This document shows, piece after piece, positions 24,403 to 33,857 of a stretch of DNA of 64,000 nt. The stretch spans positions 620,001 to 684,000 of the forward strand of contig NZ_AHCD03000035.1 of NCBI RefSeq assembly GCF_000238295.3. The letters are read 5' to 3'. The DNA is from Pseudoalteromonas rubra (GTDB taxonomy: Bacteria > Pseudomonadota > Gammaproteobacteria > Enterobacterales > Alteromonadaceae). The notes under the pieces were generated by a model. The model had not been told where the DNA came from and ran no database searches. It worked only from the letters and a program-made list of their open reading frames with translations. Each line of letters starts with the position of its first letter. The first letter of the stretch is position 1. The translations under genes were made by a program, and so were the position numbers.

Positions 24403-26010
24403 ATGACAGTACTAAACTCGAATGTTAATAGTCATGACCCGCAGTTTAAGGCAAACCAGGACGCCATGGCGTCTCTGGTTGCCGATCTCAATGATAAGGT
24501 CGCAACATTATCAATGGGTGGCGGCGAAGCCCTAATCGCCCGTCATCAGAGTCGCGGCAAACTCTTTGTGCGCGACAGAATCGAGCACTTGCTTGATGAA
24601 GGCTCTCCCTTTTTAGAAATCTCTCAATTCGCAGCCTACGGTGTGTATGAACAAGACATCCCTTGTGCTGGCGTGGTTGCAGGCATTGGCCGGGTGAAAG
24701 GCATTGAGTGCATGATTGTCGCAAACGATGCGACAGTCAAAGGCGGCACCTATTTTCCACTCACAGTAAAAAAGCACCTTCGCGCACAAGAAATTGCGGA
24801 ACGTTGTCACCTGCCCTGTATCTATTTAGTAGACTCGGGCGGTGCAAACCTGCCAGAGCAGGATGAAGTGTTCCCGGACAAGCTGCATTTTGGCCGTATT
24901 TTTTATAACCAGGCGCGTATGTCAGCGAAAGGCATTCCGCAGATCGCCGTTGTCATGGGCTTGTGTACCGCCGGTGGTGCATACGTGCCCGCCATGGCCG
25001 ATGAGAGTATCATAGTCAAAGAGCAAGGGACGATTTTCCTTGCAGGTCCCCCGCTGGTGAAGGCAGCGACCGGTGAAGAAGTGAGCGCAGAAGATTTGGG
25101 TGGTGCCGATGTGCACTGTAAAGTCTCTGGTGTTGCTGACCATTACGCAGAAAATGACGAACATGCCTTATCTATTGCGCGGCAATGTGTGTCTCGTCTC
25201 AATCACCAACGCCCTGTCCGTCCCGTGTTAAAAGATTTTAAAGCACCAAGATACGATATTGGTGAGATCTACGGCATCGTTGGCACCGACTTAAAGAAGC
25301 CGTTTGACGTACGTGAAGTGATTGCCCGAATTGTTGATGACTCACAATTTGATGAATTTAAACGGTACTTTGGTGAAACCCTGGTCACCGGCTTTGCCGA
25401 GATTTATGGTCACCCGGTTGGTATCGTCGCCAACAACGGCATTTTGTTCTCTGAGTCTGCACAAAAAGGCGCGCACTTTATTCAGCTTTGTGCGCAGCGC
25501 AATATCCCGCTGTTATTCTTGCAAAACATCACCGGCTTTATGGTCGGTCAGAAGTATGAAGCCGAAGGCATCGCCAAACACGGTGCTAAGATGGTGACCG
25601 CTGTGTCTTGTGCGGATGTACCAAAGTTTACCGTTCTGATCGGTGGCTCGTATGGCGCGGGTAACTACGGCATGTGTGGCCGCGCTTATGAACCCACTAT
25701 GATGTGGATGTGGCCAAACGCGCGCATCTCAGTCATGGGTGGTGAACAGGCAGCGGGCGTACTGACTCAAGTCCGTCAGGATGGGTTGGCACGCAAAGGT
25801 CAGTCAATGAGCGACGAAGAAGTTGCCGAGTTCAAAAAACCCATCGTAGAGCAATACGAAAAACAAGGTCATCCCTACTACGCCAGCGCGCGCTTGTGGG
25901 ATGACGGCATCATAGATCCTGCAGATACACGCACCGTGCTTGGTCTGGCACTTGAAGCGGCCGCCAACGCACCTGAGCAGGATTCAAAATTCGGCATTTT
26001 CCGGATGTAA
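24403..26010 (+). CDS. liuB: Methylcrotonyl-CoA carboxylase, carboxyltransferase (beta) subunit
   Basis: The biotin-independent half of 3-methylcrotonyl-CoA carboxylase; it transfers the carboxyl group from carboxybiotin to 3-methylcrotonyl-CoA giving 3-methylglutaconyl-CoA. The 535 residues form two crotonase-like carboxyltransferase domains with YLVDSGGANLPEQDEVFPD, MGLCTAGGAYVPAM and FLQNITGFMVGQKYEAEGI, the last typical of MCC-beta rather than propionyl-CoA carboxylase beta. The biotin partner LiuD lies two genes downstream. A perfect AAGGAG precedes the ATG. Confidence 0.96.
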   Translation: MTVLNSNVNSHDPQFKANQDAMASLVADLNDKVATLSMGGGEALIARHQSRGKLFVRDRIEHLLDEGSPFLEISQFAAYGVYEQDIPCAGVVAGIGRVKGIECMIVANDATVKGGTYFPLTVKKHLRAQEIAERCHLPCIYLVDSGGANLPEQDEVFPDKLHFGRIFYNQARMSAKGIPQIAVVMGLCTAGGAYVPAMADESIIVKEQGTIFLAGPPLVKAATGEEVSAEDLGGADVHCKVSGVADHYAENDEHALSIARQCVSRLNHQRPVRPVLKDFKAPRYDIGEIYGIVGTDLKKPFDVREVIARIVDDSQFDEFKRYFGETLVTGFAEIYGHPVGIVANNGILFSESAQKGAHFIQLCAQRNIPLLFLQNITGFMVGQKYEAEGIAKHGAKMVTAVSCADVPKFTVLIGGSYGAGNYGMCGRAYEPTMMWMWPNARISVMGGEQAAGVLTQVRQDGLARKGQSMSDEEVAEFKKPIVEQYEKQGHPYYASARLWDDGIIDPADTRTVLGLALEAAANAPEQDSKFGIFRM

Positions 26011-26019
26011 GGAGGCCCT

Positions 26020-26802
26020 ATGACAGTAACCTTAAATATCACCAAAAGTAAGGTGGCCGTGCTGGAACTCAGCCGCCCGGAAAAACACAATGCCTTTAAT
26101 GCCGAAGTCATTGCAGAGTTAATCAAAAGCATTGAGTACGCCAACGAGCTGGATATTCGCGCACTGATCCTGAGAACCAACGGAAAACACTTCTCAGCTG
26201 GCGCTGATCTGGCCTGGATGAAGTCTATGGCAGGCAATAACTACGACGAAAATGTTGCAGACTCCATGGAACTGGCCAAACTGATGAAAGTGCTGGCAAA
26301 CAGCCCACATCCCACGATTTGCCTGGTTCAGGGCGCCGCATTCGGTGGAGCGTTGGGTTTAATCGCATGTTGTGACATCGCCGTTGCGACGCCAGATGCT
26401 AAATTCTGCCTGAGCGAAGTAAAGCTTGGTCTTATCCCGGCTGTTATTAGCCCTTATGTGATCCGAGCCATTGGTGAGCGTCAGGCGCGCCGTTATTTTC
26501 TCAGTGCAGAAATCTTTACTGCAGACAAAGCGCTGAGCATGGGTCTCATACACGAAGTGGCCGAAGATTTAGCGAGTGCAGAATCTCACTTCATTGAAAC
26601 CCTGTTGAACAATGGTCCTGTGGCAGTGAAAAGCGCTAAGGCACTAATAGATGAAGTAGCAGGTCACACCATCGACGACACGCTAATAGCGCATACCGCA
26701 AAGCGGATCGCAGAAATCCGCGTGAGCGAAGAAGGACAGGAAGGTCTGAGTGCCTTTTTCGAAAAACGTGCCCCCGGCTGGCAAAACGCGGCCAGCAAGT
26801 AA
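26020..26802 (+). CDS. liuC: Methylglutaconyl-CoA hydratase LiuC
   Basis: Hydrates 3-methylglutaconyl-CoA to HMG-CoA. A 260-residue crotonase in which the first catalytic Glu of canonical enoyl-CoA hydratases is replaced (FGGALGLIACCDIAVA) while the second remains (LSEVKLGLIPAVISPYV). That pattern with the PAVISPYVIRAIG stretch is characteristic of bacterial LiuC and is not damage. It lies between the two carboxylase subunit genes, the standard liu order; 9 bases separate it from liuB and 10 from liuD. Confidence 0.94.
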   Translation: MTVTLNITKSKVAVLELSRPEKHNAFNAEVIAELIKSIEYANELDIRALILRTNGKHFSAGADLAWMKSMAGNNYDENVADSMELAKLMKVLANSPHPTICLVQGAAFGGALGLIACCDIAVATPDAKFCLSEVKLGLIPAVISPYVIRAIGERQARRYFLSAEIFTADKALSMGLIHEVAEDLASAESHFIETLLNNGPVAVKSAKALIDEVAGHTIDDTLIAHTAKRIAEIRVSEEGQEGLSAFFEKRAPGWQNAASK

Positions 26803-26812
26803 GGAGTACACA

Positions 26813-28756
26813 ATGTTAAAGAAAATACTGATTGCAAACCGAGGCGAAATTGCCTGCCGTGTCATGCGCAGCGCCAAACGTCTCGGCCTGAGTACCGTTG
26901 CGGTATACTCTGATGCAGATGCCAACGCAATGCACGTCCAGCAGGCTGACGAGGCCTATCACATTGGCCCGGCACCAAGTAAAGACTCTTACCTGGTAGC
27001 CGAACGCATTCTGGACGTTGCCAAGCGCGCCGGTGCGGACTGTATCCATCCGGGTTACGGATTCTTATCTGAAAACGAAGCCTTTGCCAACGCCTGTGAA
27101 CAGGCCAATATTGCCTTTATTGGGCCCTTAGCCACGTCAATTGAAGCCATGGGGTCAAAAACCCGCGCCAAAGAAATTATGGCCGAGGCCAATGTGCCTC
27201 TGGTGCCAGGTTATTATGGCAAGCAGCAAGATACTGATTTCCTGGCTCAGGAAGCCGAGAAAGTGGGCTACCCGGTGCTGATTAAAGCCGCTTACGGTGG
27301 TGGCGGTAAAGGCATGCGCGTGGTGCGCGAGGCAGGCGAGTTTATCAGTTCTCTTGAGGGCGCAAAACGTGAAGCCGCAGCCAGTTTTGGTAACGATCTG
27401 GTGCTGTTAGAGCGCTTTGTAGATAAGCCGCGCCATGTTGAAGTCCAGGTTTTCGCAGACAGCCATGGCAACTGCGTGTATCTGGGCGACCGAGACTGCT
27501 CATTGCAACGTCGTCACCAAAAAGTCATCGAAGAAGCCCCAGCGCCGGATCTCAGCGCAGAGCTGCGTCGTGAAATGGGTGAAGCCGCGGTACGCTGTGC
27601 TCAGGCAATCAACTACCGTGGCGCAGGTACTGTCGAATTTTTGTTATGTGGTGACGAGTTCTTCTTTATGGAGATGAACACGCGCCTGCAAGTAGAACAT
27701 CCGGTGACCGAGATGGTGACAGGTCAGGATTTGGTTGAGTGGCAAATTCGTGTCGCCAACAACGAAGTACTGCCACTCACTCAGGATGAAATTCGTCTCA
27801 GTGGCCACAGCTTCGAAGCGCGTATCTATGCTGAAGACCCTCAGGAGAACTTTATGCCCTGCTCGGGTGTCTTGTCGCACCTGGGTTTCCCTGAAGCGAA
27901 AGATGGTGTGCGCATTGACACTGGCGTACAACAGGGAGACGAGATCAGCCCGTTTTATGACCCGATGATCGCCAAATTAATTGTCCACGGCCGGGACCGT
28001 CGCACTGCGTTGTTAAAACTGCGCAGCGCACTGGCTGAAGTACATCTGGCCGGTCTGAAGAGCAATATTGCCTTCTTACACCACCTGGCAGGCCATCCAG
28101 CCTTCAGTACTACTGCACCGGATACCCACTTTATTGACACTCAAACCGATACGCTGACGGCGTCACAGGCACCCAATGATTTATTGGTTTGTCTGGCCAG
28201 TGCAGCTTACCTGGCGCACCAGCAGGCAGAAAAAGTGACCTCGCCCTGGCAACTATCGGGCTTTAAGCTCAATCAACCGCGCCGTCAGGTATTGCCATTT
28301 GCAGACCACCTGGTCATCGCTGAAGCCAATGGCAATCAGTGGCAGGTCTTTTACCAGGACCTCGACCATACTATGGATGTGCGTCTGGATGGGCACAGCC
28401 TGGTAGCGAATCTGGATGGTAAACGTTTGCTGGCGGATGTGGTGATCACCGAAGAGCAGATCACGGTTATGTTCGGCCCCTATCAGTTTGACGTGGCGCT
28501 TAAGTCTAAACACTACGTCAGCGAACATGAGCATCAGGAAGCACCACTTGCTGCGCCACTTAACGGCACGGTCGTGAAACACCTGCAAAGCGTTGGCGCT
28601 CAGGTGAGCAAAGGCGACCCAGTGGTTGTCATCGAGGCAATGAAAATGGAATACACCCTGAATGCGCCGTTTGATGGCACGCTGACAGGTTACTGCTTTG
28701 ATGAGGGTGAACTGGTCAGCCACGGCGCGATGCTCGCTATTGTTGAGGAGGCCTGA
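26813..28756 (+). CDS. liuD: Methylcrotonyl-CoA carboxylase, biotin-containing (alpha) subunit
   Basis: Carboxylates its own biotin with ATP and bicarbonate. The 647 residues comprise the biotin carboxylase N-terminal domain (KKILIANRGEIACRV), the ATP-grasp domain (AAYGGGGKGMRVV, EMNTRLQVEHPVTE), a biotin carboxylase C-terminal domain, a linker, and the BCCP domain whose VIEAMKMEYTL contains the biotinylated lysine. ATG at 26813 was chosen behind AAGGAG; an open frame reaching into liuC is only read-through. Works with LiuB; the following liuE begins 1 base after its stop. Confidence 0.96.
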   Translation: MLKKILIANRGEIACRVMRSAKRLGLSTVAVYSDADANAMHVQQADEAYHIGPAPSKDSYLVAERILDVAKRAGADCIHPGYGFLSENEAFANACEQANIAFIGPLATSIEAMGSKTRAKEIMAEANVPLVPGYYGKQQDTDFLAQEAEKVGYPVLIKAAYGGGGKGMRVVREAGEFISSLEGAKREAAASFGNDLVLLERFVDKPRHVEVQVFADSHGNCVYLGDRDCSLQRRHQKVIEEAPAPDLSAELRREMGEAAVRCAQAINYRGAGTVEFLLCGDEFFFMEMNTRLQVEHPVTEMVTGQDLVEWQIRVANNEVLPLTQDEIRLSGHSFEARIYAEDPQENFMPCSGVLSHLGFPEAKDGVRIDTGVQQGDEISPFYDPMIAKLIVHGRDRRTALLKLRSALAEVHLAGLKSNIAFLHHLAGHPAFSTTAPDTHFIDTQTDTLTASQAPNDLLVCLASAAYLAHQQAEKVTSPWQLSGFKLNQPRRQVLPFADHLVIAEANGNQWQVFYQDLDHTMDVRLDGHSLVANLDGKRLLADVVITEEQITVMFGPYQFDVALKSKHYVSEHEHQEAPLAAPLNGTVVKHLQSVGAQVSKGDPVVVIEAMKMEYTLNAPFDGTLTGYCFDEGELVSHGAMLAIVEEA

Positions 28757-28757
28757 G

Positions 28758-29666
28758 ATGGCGAACTACCCTGCTCAGGTTAAAATTGTCGAGGTCGGTG
28801 CACGTGATGGTCTGCAAAACGAGTCCAGTGTATCGACCGAAGCTAAAATTACGCTGGTCAATGCACTGGCAGAAGCTGGTCTGAAACACATCGAGGCCGG
28901 TGCATTTGTGTCACCCAAATGGGTACCACAAATGGCAGACTCCAGTGACGTGATCCAGGGATTTGTGCGCCGGGAAGGCGTGCAGATCAGTGCTCTCACC
29001 CCCAACCTGAAAGGTGCCGAACTGGCACTGACTAATCAGGTCGACGAATTCGCGATATTCACTGCGGCCAGTGAGGCCTTTACCCAGAAAAACATCAACT
29101 GCTCGATTGAAGAGAGCATCGAACGCTTTCGCCCGGTCGTTGAACTTGCACAAAAAAACGACATCAAAGTCAGAGGCTACGTGAGCTGTGTGGTTGGCTG
29201 CCCATATCAGGGAGAGGTCGAACCAGAACAGGTGCTCGAGGTGTGTAAACAATTATTGGCATTGGGCTGCTATGAGATAAGCTTGGGCGATACCATAGGC
29301 GTAGGAACAGCCAATCAGGTCAGGCAACTGCTCACCCTATTGCTGTCACACATCCCGGCTGAGCGTCTTGCCGTGCACTTTCATGATACTTATGGCCAGG
29401 CATTAACAAACATCCATACGGCACTGGAAATGGGCATTGCCACCATAGATTCGGCCGTCGCCGGCTTGGGTGGTTGTCCCTATGCTAAGGGCGCGTCAGG
29501 AAATGTTGCCACTGAGGATGTTGTTTACTTGCTGCAAGGGCTTGGCATTGATAGTGGAATTGATTTAGAAAGACTGGCAAAAGCAGGCTGGCAGATTTGT
29601 GAGGCGCTTGATAAAGCACCCGTAAGCAAGGTGTCACTGGCGCTGAAAAACAGCTGTCAGTCATAA
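28758..29666 (+). CDS. liuE: Hydroxymethylglutaryl-CoA lyase LiuE
   Basis: Cleaves HMG-CoA to acetoacetate and acetyl-CoA. The 302-residue TIM-barrel protein has the N-terminal catalytic VEVGARDGLQNE (Arg and Asp), the metal-binding SLGDTIGVGT and VHFHDTYGQAL, and the catalytic cysteine in GLGGCPYAKGASGNVATED. ATG at 28758 with GAGGAG ahead; it follows the liuD stop by one base. The acetoacetate it makes is activated by ScoAB encoded next. Confidence 0.96.
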   Translation: MANYPAQVKIVEVGARDGLQNESSVSTEAKITLVNALAEAGLKHIEAGAFVSPKWVPQMADSSDVIQGFVRREGVQISALTPNLKGAELALTNQVDEFAIFTAASEAFTQKNINCSIEESIERFRPVVELAQKNDIKVRGYVSCVVGCPYQGEVEPEQVLEVCKQLLALGCYEISLGDTIGVGTANQVRQLLTLLLSHIPAERLAVHFHDTYGQALTNIHTALEMGIATIDSAVAGLGGCPYAKGASGNVATEDVVYLLQGLGIDSGIDLERLAKAGWQICEALDKAPVSKVSLALKNSCQS

Positions 29667-29700
29667 CAACCGAGAACAACGAACAACTAGGAGTGGGCTA

Positions 29701-30399
29701 ATGGCCGGTTTCGATAAAGTAGTTTCAAGCTATGAAGCAGCAATGGAGGGCCTCAAAGATGGCGATACCATTATTGCCGGTGGCTTTGGATTATGTGGTA
29801 TTCCTGAGGGCTTGATTGCTGAAATTAAACGCAAACAAACCAAAGAACTGACCGTCGTGTCTAATAACTGCGGTGTAGATGACTTTGGTCTGGGCATTTT
29901 GCTACACGACCGTCAGATCAAAAAAATCATCGCTTCTTATGTGGGCGAAAACGCCCTGTTTGAGCAACAGCTATTAGACGGCATTATCGATGTTGAGCTG
30001 ACGCCTCAGGGCACGCTGGCAGAGAAGATGCGCGCTGGTGGTGCAGGTATCCCAGGTTTTTACACCGCAACGGGTTACGGTACACCGATTGCCGAAGGCA
30101 AAGAAGTGAAAGAGTTTGATGGTCGTCCTTACATCCTGGAAGAATCCATTACCGGTGAGTTTGCTATCGTTAAAGCGTGGAAAGCTGATCGCTACGGTAA
30201 CCTAGTATTCCGCCACACCGCGATGAACTTTAACCCTATGGCAGCAACAGCAGGTAAAATTACCGTTGCCGAGGTAGAAGAAATCGTAGAGCCGGGCGAG
30301 CTGGCGCCGAGTGAGATCCACACACCGGGGATCTATGTTAATCGCGTGATTCAGGGTAGCTTTGAAAAACGCATCGAACGTGTCACAACCCGTAAGTAA
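29701..30399 (+). CDS. scoA: 3-oxoacid CoA-transferase subunit A
   Basis: Alpha subunit (232 residues) of a succinyl-CoA:3-oxoacid/acetoacetate CoA-transferase. The GGFGLCGIPEGLI segment near residue 28 and TVVSNNCGVDDFGLG are family hallmarks, and the GYGTPIAEGKEVKEFDG region supports the SCOT/ScoA type rather than AtoD of E. coli. It starts 34 bases after liuE with TAGGAG, so it extends the liu operon: acetoacetate from LiuE becomes acetoacetyl-CoA, the substrate of the divergent thiolase. Confidence 0.92.
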   Translation: MAGFDKVVSSYEAAMEGLKDGDTIIAGGFGLCGIPEGLIAEIKRKQTKELTVVSNNCGVDDFGLGILLHDRQIKKIIASYVGENALFEQQLLDGIIDVELTPQGTLAEKMRAGGAGIPGFYTATGYGTPIAEGKEVKEFDGRPYILEESITGEFAIVKAWKADRYGNLVFRHTAMNFNPMAATAGKITVAEVEEIVEPGELAPSEIHTPGIYVNRVIQGSFEKRIERVTTRK

Positions 30400-30409
30400 G
30401 GAGATCACC

Positions 30410-31072
30410 ATGGCTTTAACTCGTGAACAAATTGCAATGCGCGTGGCGCAGGAGCTTCAGGACGGTTACTACGTGAACCTGGGCATTGGTATCCCTACCC
30501 TGGTTGCTAACTATGTACCTCAGGGTATCGAAGTGATGCTGCAATCAGAAAACGGTCTTTTGGGTATGGGTCCTTACCCAACAGAGGACCAGGTTGACGC
30601 GGATATGATCAATGCGGGTAAAGAAACCGTGACAGCAGCCACAGGTGCGGCTATTTTTAATAGCGCCGAAAGCTTTGCCATGATCCGCGGTGGTCATGTA
30701 GACTTGACGGTACTGGGTGCATTTGAAGTGGATCAGAACGGCAATATTGCCTCGTGGATGATCCCGAAGAAATTAATCAAAGGCATGGGTGGGGCAATGG
30801 ACTTAGTTGCAGGTGCACAAAATATCGTTGTCACCATGACTCATGCCAGCAAGCACGGCGATTCAAAGTTACTGGAGTCTTGTACTCTGCCGCTTACGGG
30901 CGTTAACTGTGTGAAAAAAATCGTCACAGATTTAGCCGTACTTGAAGTGAAAGACGGTGCGTTCCATTTGCTAGAGCGCGCACCGGGTGTTAGTGTAGAC
31001 GAAATTATCAGCAAAACAGCGGGTAAGCTTATTGTGAATGGCGACATTCCTGAAATGCAGTTTGCCAGCTAA
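30410..31072 (+). CDS. scoB: 3-oxoacid CoA-transferase subunit B
   Basis: Beta subunit (220 residues), carrying the catalytic glutamate E47 in QSENGLLGMGPYP, which forms the enzyme-CoA thioester. N-terminal LGIGIPTLVANYVP and the later GAFEVDQNGNIASWMIP are typical. ATG at 30410 follows AAGGAG; earlier in-frame codons would overlap scoA without a ribosome-binding site. Last gene of the rightward operon, with a strong terminator 74 bases downstream. Confidence 0.94.
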   Translation: MALTREQIAMRVAQELQDGYYVNLGIGIPTLVANYVPQGIEVMLQSENGLLGMGPYPTEDQVDADMINAGKETVTAATGAAIFNSAESFAMIRGGHVDLTVLGAFEVDQNGNIASWMIPKKLIKGMGGAMDLVAGAQNIVVTMTHASKHGDSKLLESCTLPLTGVNCVKKIVTDLAVLEVKDGAFHLLERAPGVSVDEIISKTAGKLIVNGDIPEMQFAS

Positions 31073-31473
31073 ACACACGCGGTCTGACACGAAAACACCA
31101 AATATGTACCGACCTCATTCCCAGTGCCAAAGGCGCTGAGTTACCCAAAATCCCTCGCAAGAGGGATTTTTTTTATCTTTTTCACTCGCATTGGTGTGAA
31201 TTTATTCAGTTAAGCGCCCATTCGTTTACTTTTATATTCTAACGCTTACACTAATAGACGAAGATCTTTCAAGGCAAGGTGGCCAGAGAACCTCGTTTTG
31301 GTTGGTTTATCTTAATTACATCGAAACGACTTTTTTGATACTAAAAAGACGATTGTAATGGCAAGCCGCAGGCCCCCATTACCGCTGTAACTAACATAAG
31401 CCCATCGCATGCAGTTTGCATCAAAGCCGGGTATTCCTGCCTTGCCATTTCACTTCTCAACCATGAGGTAACA
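31073..31473 (+). promoter_or_regulatory. Intergenic region before the BCCT gene
   Basis: 401 bases with no gene. It contains the scoB terminator (31147-31174) and a possible promoter for the transporter, TTTACT (31225-31230) and TACACT (31247-31252) with a 16-base spacer. TAAGCG at 31211 and CGCTTA at 31243 are inverted across the -35. The ~220-base leader downstream has no riboswitch I recognise. Confidence 0.4.
31147..31174 (+). terminator. Terminator of the liu-sco operon
   Basis: AAAATCCCTC / GAGGGATTTT stem with a GCAA tetraloop followed by a run of eight T in total; 74 bases after scoB. Confidence 0.92.
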
Positions 31474-33051
31474 ATGGCAGACAATCATGACAAGTACAGT
31501 ATTGATAATACTGACTACACAGTGGGCCAGGACAACGTCCAAAAATGGGGGTTTGATGTTCATAACCCGGTTTTTGGCGTCAGTGCCGGCCTGATCTTAT
31601 TTTTTCTTATTGCAATCCTAGTGAGCGATGCCGAATCAGCAAAGGCAACACTGGATGGGCTGAAGTGGAAAATCATCGGCGCGTTTGATGTCGTCTTTAT
31701 GTGGTCTGGCAACTTCTTTGTGTTGTTTTGCCTGGCGCTGGTGTTGTCTCCCTACGGTAAAATTCGTCTCGGTGGCGATGCCGCCAAACCGCAATACACT
31801 ACTCTCTCCTGGCTGGCTATGCTGTTTGCCGCCGGTATGGGGATAGGATTAATGTTCTGGGGTGTTGCCGAGCCCGTGGCTTATTATACGGGCTGGTACA
31901 AAACTCCTTTGAATGTCGCCGCTAACACACCTGAAGCTGCAGAGCTTGCTATGGGCGCGACTATGTACCATTGGGGCTTACACCCCTGGGCTATCTATGC
32001 CGTTGTGGCGCTCTCGCTGGCCTTCTTTGCCTATAACAAAGGACTCCCGCTGTCTATTCGCTCTATCTTCTATCCGCTGCTAGGTGACAGAGCCTGGGGC
32101 TGGCCGGGTCATGTGATAGACATTCTGGCGGTTCTGGCAACTTTATTTGGCCTCGCTACTTCGCTCGGTTTGGGCGCACAGCAGGCCAGTGCGGGGATCC
32201 AGCATGTATTCGGGATCGAGGCGGGTCTTGGGCTACAAATCACAGTCATTGCTGGTGTTACTTTGCTGGCTATTGTATCCGTTGTAAGAGGCATTGAAGG
32301 GGGTGTTAAAGTACTTAGTAACACCAATATGCTACTTGCCTTTGCCTTGCTGTTATTCGTTATGCTCGCCGGGTTTGCCGTGGCACTGGGTAACATCCCG
32401 ACCACAGTGATGGCCTACGCTGAAAACATCATTCCACTGAGTAATCCGCATGGGCGTGATGATGAAGCCTGGTATCAGGGCTGGACGGTATTTTACTGGG
32501 CCTGGTGGATCTCCTGGTCTCCATTTGTAGGTATGTTCATTGCCCGCGTTTCGGAAGGCCGCACTATTCGTGAATTCATCATCGCCGTATTGCTAATTCC
32601 AACATTGGTGACAACGCTATGGATGTCAGTCTATGGAGGCATCGCTATTGACCAGGTGATGTCAGGTGTTGGCTCACTGGGTGAAAATGGCCTGACCCAG
32701 GTGCCACTGGCAATGTTTGAAATGTTTGAACAACTGCCGCTGGGCGATGTGTTGTCATTTGTCGCCATCGTACTGGTACTGGTGTTCTTTATCACCTCTT
32801 CAGATTCCGGCTCTCTGGTAATAGACAGTATTACAGCTGGCGGTAAGATTGACGCCCCAATACCGCAACGCGTGTTCTGGGCAACAGTCGAAGGCGCTAT
32901 TGCTGCTGCACTGTTGTGGATCGGCGGTACAGAGGCTATAGAAGCCCTGCAGGCCGGTGCAATCTCGACCGGCTTACCTTTCACTCTGGTGTTATTGTTG
33001 ATGTGTCTGAGCCTGATCCTGGGCCTTCGCACGGAGCAAACTCAATCCTGA
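31474..33051 (+). CDS. BCCT-family betaine/carnitine/choline transporter
   Basis: A 525-residue inner-membrane transporter with 12 predicted helices. The BCCT signature is plain: GMGIGLMFWGVAEPVAYY in helix 3, and FYWAWWISWSPFVGMFIARVSEGRT in helix 8. The Met in GMGIG is found in sodium-coupled members such as BetP, whereas proton-coupled or exchange members differ, so Na+ symport of glycine betaine or a similar compatible solute is likely in a marine bacterium; the substrate itself cannot be read. No long C-terminal osmosensory extension is seen. Monocistronic, with its own terminator. Confidence 0.92.
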   Translation: MADNHDKYSIDNTDYTVGQDNVQKWGFDVHNPVFGVSAGLILFFLIAILVSDAESAKATLDGLKWKIIGAFDVVFMWSGNFFVLFCLALVLSPYGKIRLGGDAAKPQYTTLSWLAMLFAAGMGIGLMFWGVAEPVAYYTGWYKTPLNVAANTPEAAELAMGATMYHWGLHPWAIYAVVALSLAFFAYNKGLPLSIRSIFYPLLGDRAWGWPGHVIDILAVLATLFGLATSLGLGAQQASAGIQHVFGIEAGLGLQITVIAGVTLLAIVSVVRGIEGGVKVLSNTNMLLAFALLLFVMLAGFAVALGNIPTTVMAYAENIIPLSNPHGRDDEAWYQGWTVFYWAWWISWSPFVGMFIARVSEGRTIREFIIAVLLIPTLVTTLWMSVYGGIAIDQVMSGVGSLGENGLTQVPLAMFEMFEQLPLGDVLSFVAIVLVLVFFITSSDSGSLVIDSITAGGKIDAPIPQRVFWATVEGAIAAALLWIGGTEAIEALQAGAISTGLPFTLVLLLMCLSLILGLRTEQTQS

Positions 33052-33079
33052 TTCAATATCAAACCTGAATAGCGATTCA

Positions 33080-33109
33080 AAATGGCATGTTCAGTTACAT
33101 GCCATTTTT
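33080..33109 (+). terminator. Terminator of the BCCT gene
   Basis: Perfect 11-bp stem AAATGGCATGT / ACATGCCATTT with a 6-base loop and trailing T-run; 28 bases past the stop. It may serve both strands. Confidence 0.88.
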
Positions 33110-33149
33110 GTTTCTCCATAAGGCACGTTGACGAAGTGCCAGCATCACT

Positions 33150-33857
33150 TTACATCCACAGGGCTTTGAGCTCTGTCTGTGATGTATAGTGATGCTGCAA
33201 TTGCGCCTGCAATAGCTCAGCGGTTGCCAGTGCATCACTGAGCGCATGATGTGCTATATAGTAAGGTAACCCATAACGTTTACGGCTGTCAGCCAGGCGG
33301 ATTGAGGGGATAGGCTGGCGCTTAATTTGCTGCCACCAGGTTAATCGGTTGGTCTCAATGCGATGCTCCAGTGCCATAGTATCGATCAGGGGAAACTCGA
33401 TGCCTTCGCCCAGACGCTGCATTAAAGCCTGATTGAAAAACGGGCGCTCAATGTGGCGATAATGCACCACAATCACTCTCCCTGCCAGACTCGCCAGTAA
33501 TTCTGCAAGAATAGTATCCAGATCTGGCGCTTCGCGAACCTGAGAATGCGTAATTTGATGCACTACCACAGACTCTTCATGCAGTGGCGTTGCAGGCTTC
33601 AAGATCCAATGTTTGGCATCACGACAATAGGCCCTGCGTGCATCAAAAGGCACCAGGCCGACGCTGACGATGTCATCGGTTTCATGATTTAACCCGGTCG
33701 TCTCAAAATCGAGCGCAACGAAACGCGCTTCAGACACAGGTGTGTCGGGTAACTGCACACCCGCATTATAAAACGCACGCAACCGCTCATCATTACTTTG
33801 CCGCGCCAAATGCGCAAATCGATTTGGCCAGGATAAAATATCGCCTTGTATCGCCAT
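33150..33857 (-). CDS. DnaQ-family 3'-5' exonuclease
   Basis: A 235-residue DEDD-type exonuclease. ExoI is ALDFETTGL (D50, E52) and ExoIII is HHALSDALAT (H204, D208), the DEDDh arrangement. In ExoII the region is VVHYRHIERPFF, with Glu (E137) where DnaQ has Asp and without the HN pair. An N-terminal ~40-residue extension precedes the domain. It is coupled to the cNMP/CBS/DUF294 gene by a one-base TAATG overlap, an association I recall from Shewanella and Vibrio; the substrate is unknown, and it could act on DNA ends, oligonucleotides or RNA. Confidence 0.88.
   Translation of the reverse strand: MAIQGDILSWPNRFAHLARQSNDERLRAFYNAGVQLPDTPVSEARFVALDFETTGLNHETDDIVSVGLVPFDARRAYCRDAKHWILKPATPLHEESVVVHQITHSQVREAPDLDTILAELLASLAGRVIVVHYRHIERPFFNQALMQRLGEGIEFPLIDTMALEHRIETNRLTWWQQIKRQPIPSIRLADSRKRYGLPYYIAHHALSDALATAELLQAQLQHHYTSQTELKALWM

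Noticed and set aside
26020..26802. Apparent loss of one catalytic Glu in LiuC
   Set aside because: This replacement is normal for bacterial methylglutaconyl-CoA hydratases of the LiuC type; the gene is not damaged.
31175..31473. Possible riboswitch in the leader of the BCCT gene
   Set aside because: I could not fold the leader into any known aptamer, and no conserved core is visible.
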